Source: Paradesertivirga sp965650335
GTDB taxonomy: Bacteria; Bacteroidota; Bacteroidia; Sphingobacteriales; Sphingobacteriaceae
Length of the DNA stretch: 64,000 nt
Assembly (NCBI GenBank): GCA_965650335.1
Contig: CBFGOI010000011.1
Location: 1-64,000 of the forward strand
Reading direction: 5' to 3'
Shown: piece by piece, positions 62,416 to 64,000 of the stretch
Layout of the letters: every line of letters begins with the position of its first letter
Position numbering within the stretch: position 1 is the stretch's first letter
The notes under the pieces: model-generated
Seen by the model: the letters and a program-made list of their open reading frames with translations, nothing else
Told to the model about the DNA's origin: nothing
Databases searched by the model: none
Translations under genes and position numbers: made by a program

Positions 62416-63204
62416 ATGGATTTACAACTAAAAGATAAAGTAATCATAGTAAGCGGTGGTGCCAAAGGCATCGGTGCCGGCATTGTAAAAACTCTGGCGA
62501 ATGAAGGCTCTATTCCCGTAATTGTTGGAAGAAATGAGGAGGACAATTTAAGCACACTTGCCGAAATTGAAGCTGCAGGCGGAAAAGGCTTCCAGGTATC
62601 TGCTGAACTTACTAAGCCCGAGGAGTGCGCTCGCGTTATAAATGAAGTAATAGCAAAATTCGGAAGAATTGAAGGTTTGGTAAATAATGCAGGTGTGAAC
62701 GATGGTGTAGGTTTAGAAAATGGCACCTATGAAAAGTTCATGGAATCTCTTCACCGCAATGTTGTGCATTATTATTTATTGGCTCATTACGCGCTTCCAG
62801 AGCTGAAAAAATCAAAAGGGGCGATTGTAAATATAAGTTCTAAAACTGCCGAAACGGGCCAGGGAGGTACGTCCGCATATGCCGCCGCTAATGGTGGCCG
62901 TAATGCGTTAACTCGTGAGTGGGCTGTTGAACTGTTAAAATATAGCATTCGTGTAAACGCAATAATTGTTGCAGAGTCATGGACACCCGCGTACGAAAAG
63001 TGGATTAAAACATTGCCAAACCCTGAAGAGAAATTAAAAGAAATTACAGATAAAATACCTTTCGAAAATAGAATGACCACACCGGAAGAACTGGGTAATG
63101 CAACAGCATTTTTGTTGTCGCCTTGCTCAAGCCATACAACCGGTCAGTTAATTCATGTTGATGGAGGTTATGTGCACTTGGATCGCGCTTTAGCGAATGC
63201 TTAA
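62416..63204 (+). CDS. SDR protein, probable L-fucose dehydrogenase, with Asn at the catalytic Lys
   Basis: A 262-residue short-chain dehydrogenase with GGAKGIG (14-20), NNAG (90-93), Ser142 and Tyr155. The Tyr-x3-Lys motif reads Y155-A-A-A-N159, so the catalytic Lys is replaced by Asn. Sequence around it (TSAYAAANGGRNALTREWA) still follows the L-fucose dehydrogenase subgroup. If it is an enzyme the mechanism must differ, otherwise the annotation as a dehydrogenase is doubtful. Confidence 0.7.
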   Translation: MDLQLKDKVIIVSGGAKGIGAGIVKTLANEGSIPVIVGRNEEDNLSTLAEIEAAGGKGFQVSAELTKPEECARVINEVIAKFGRIEGLVNNAGVNDGVGLENGTYEKFMESLHRNVVHYYLLAHYALPELKKSKGAIVNISSKTAETGQGGTSAYAAANGGRNALTREWAVELLKYSIRVNAIIVAESWTPAYEKWIKTLPNPEEKLKEITDKIPFENRMTTPEELGNATAFLLSPCSSHTTGQLIHVDGGYVHLDRALANA

Positions 63205-63210
63205 AATATT

Positions 63211-64000
63211 ATGAAAACTTTAGTTTGTACAACACCCGGAGCTTTTGAATATCAGCAAGGAGAATATCCTGCGGCAGCGAAAGATCACTCTATATTAAAA
63301 ATAAAACGGATCGGAATCTGTGGAACAGATTTGCATGCCTTCGAAGGTACTCAACCTTTTTTTGAATATCCGAGGATTTTGGGTCATGAACTGGCCTGCG
63401 AATTTGTTAGCGGAGATAACGCGGAGGGATTTAAGGCGGGAGAGGCTGTAACATTTATTCCATACTTCTATTGTGGCGAATGTATTGCTTGTCGTTCAGG
63501 AAAATCAAATTGCTGTGTCAATATTAAGGTTTGCGGCGTTCATATGCATGGAGGAATGGCCGAATATCTCTCGGTCCCGTCTTACTCTTTAATCCATGGC
63601 GAAGGTCTGAGCTATGATGAACTGGCCCTTGTGGAACCCTTGGCTATTGGAGCCCATGGTGTAAGAAGAGCGGACGTTAAAAAAGATGAATTTGTTTTGG
63701 TGATAGGAGCGGGTCCCATCGGTCTCGGTATTATGGAATTCGCCAGAATTGCCGGTGGGAAGGTGATTGCGATGGACATTAACGACCAACGACTGACTTT
63801 CTGTAAGGAAAAGCTGAACGTACATCATACCATAAATCCAATGACTGATGATGTAATTGCTAAGTTAAAAGAAATTACAAATGGTGATTTTCCTACAGTT
63901 GTAATTGATGCGACCGGAAGTCTTAAAGCAATTAATAATGGTTTTCAATATTTGGCTCATGGAGCACGCTACGTTCTGGTTGGTCTGCAAAAAGGGGAGT
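63211..64000 (+). CDS. Zinc-dependent alcohol dehydrogenase family protein (cut at the window end)
   Basis: The first 263 residues of a medium-chain dehydrogenase. The catalytic zinc ligands Cys37 and His59-Glu60, the structural zinc site Cys88, Cys91, Cys94 and Cys102, and the cofactor motif GAGPIG are all visible. It starts 6 bp after the SDR gene and continues past the window. Likely part of the fucose operon, although the step is unclear. Confidence 0.85.
   Translation, partial: MKTLVCTTPGAFEYQQGEYPAAAKDHSILKIKRIGICGTDLHAFEGTQPFFEYPRILGHELACEFVSGDNAEGFKAGEAVTFIPYFYCGECIACRSGKSNCCVNIKVCGVHMHGGMAEYLSVPSYSLIHGEGLSYDELALVEPLAIGAHGVRRADVKKDEFVLVIGAGPIGLGIMEFARIAGGKVIAMDINDQRLTFCKEKLNVHHTINPMTDDVIAKLKEITNGDFPTVVIDATGSLKAINNGFQYLAHGARYVLVGLQKGE

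Noticed and set aside
1..64000. A CRISPR array
   Set aside because: No series of identical repeats with regular unique spacers exists; the 12-bp and 36-bp repeats are too few or too close.

Overview
The window is from a Bacteroidota genome, most likely the Sphingobacteriales (Pedobacter-like). Signs are the promoter style (TAnnTTTG), an LptE-type lipoprotein followed by secG and groESL, a DUF58/MoxR/DUF4129 operon, TonB-dependent outer-membrane proteins, and L-fucose uptake and breakdown genes. The assignment rests on gene content only.

Positions 1-373 are chromosome: the decayed tail of a gene and the old terminator of a tRNA-Pro gene. Positions 374-29251 are an integrated genomic island of about 28.8 kb inserted into tRNA-Pro(GGG). 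A 44-bp direct repeat (374-417 and 29208-29251) marks the two attachment sites, and a tyrosine recombinase (27775-29061) lies next to the reconstituted tRNA. Short 12-bp repeats with the core AGGTACAC sit 72-73 nt inside both attachment sites and look like recombinase arm sites. I see no relaxase, coupling protein, type IV secretion, capsid or terminase gene, so the island is either mobilised by other elements or satellite-like.

Island layout from left to right: a RadC-like JAMM protein; a SIR2-like protein with a TIGR04141/DUF6119-like protein; a PD-(D/E)XK nuclease fused to an ImmA/IrrE metalloprotease; DUF2971 and HNH plus membrane-protein genes; a run of small, mostly unrecognised single genes that often carry their own hairpin at the stop codon (10.1-16.7 kb); a DNA-damage group (Fpg/Nei-like glycosylase, DUF72, SRAP/HMCES-type abasic-site protein); a lone receiver domain; and a replication-like right end (two paralogous double winged-helix proteins around a long palindrome, a degenerate DEAD-type helicase, two unknown proteins, integrase). 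The left part resembles an anti-phage or stress cargo bay, which is inference.

The chromosome resumes after the tRNA. It carries a DUF4349 lipoprotein, patatin and AsmA-like proteins, miaB, a four-helix-bundle protein gene, a sigma-54 activator overlapping lptE, a TPR-like protein, secG, groES-groEL, a frameshifted GxxExxY gene with terminal inverted repeats, an MscS channel, a six-gene DUF58/MoxR/DUF4129/SpoIIM operon with a divergent RDD gene, lipB with a phosphopantetheinyl transferase, dcd, an MG2/TonB-plug protein, an enoyl-CoA hydratase, clpS and a TonB-dependent receptor. From 58.6 kb to the end lies a non-phosphorylating L-fucose catabolic operon (fucP, two SDRs, an FAH-family hydrolase, a lactonase, a zinc dehydrogenase cut by the window edge).

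The points most worth following are the island ends, the SIR2/TIGR04141 pair, the nuclease-peptidase fusion, the abasic-site repair group, a 112-nt structured element at 12129-12240, the palindrome between the two winged-helix genes, and the inverted repeats around the chromosomal GxxExxY and four-helix-bundle genes.
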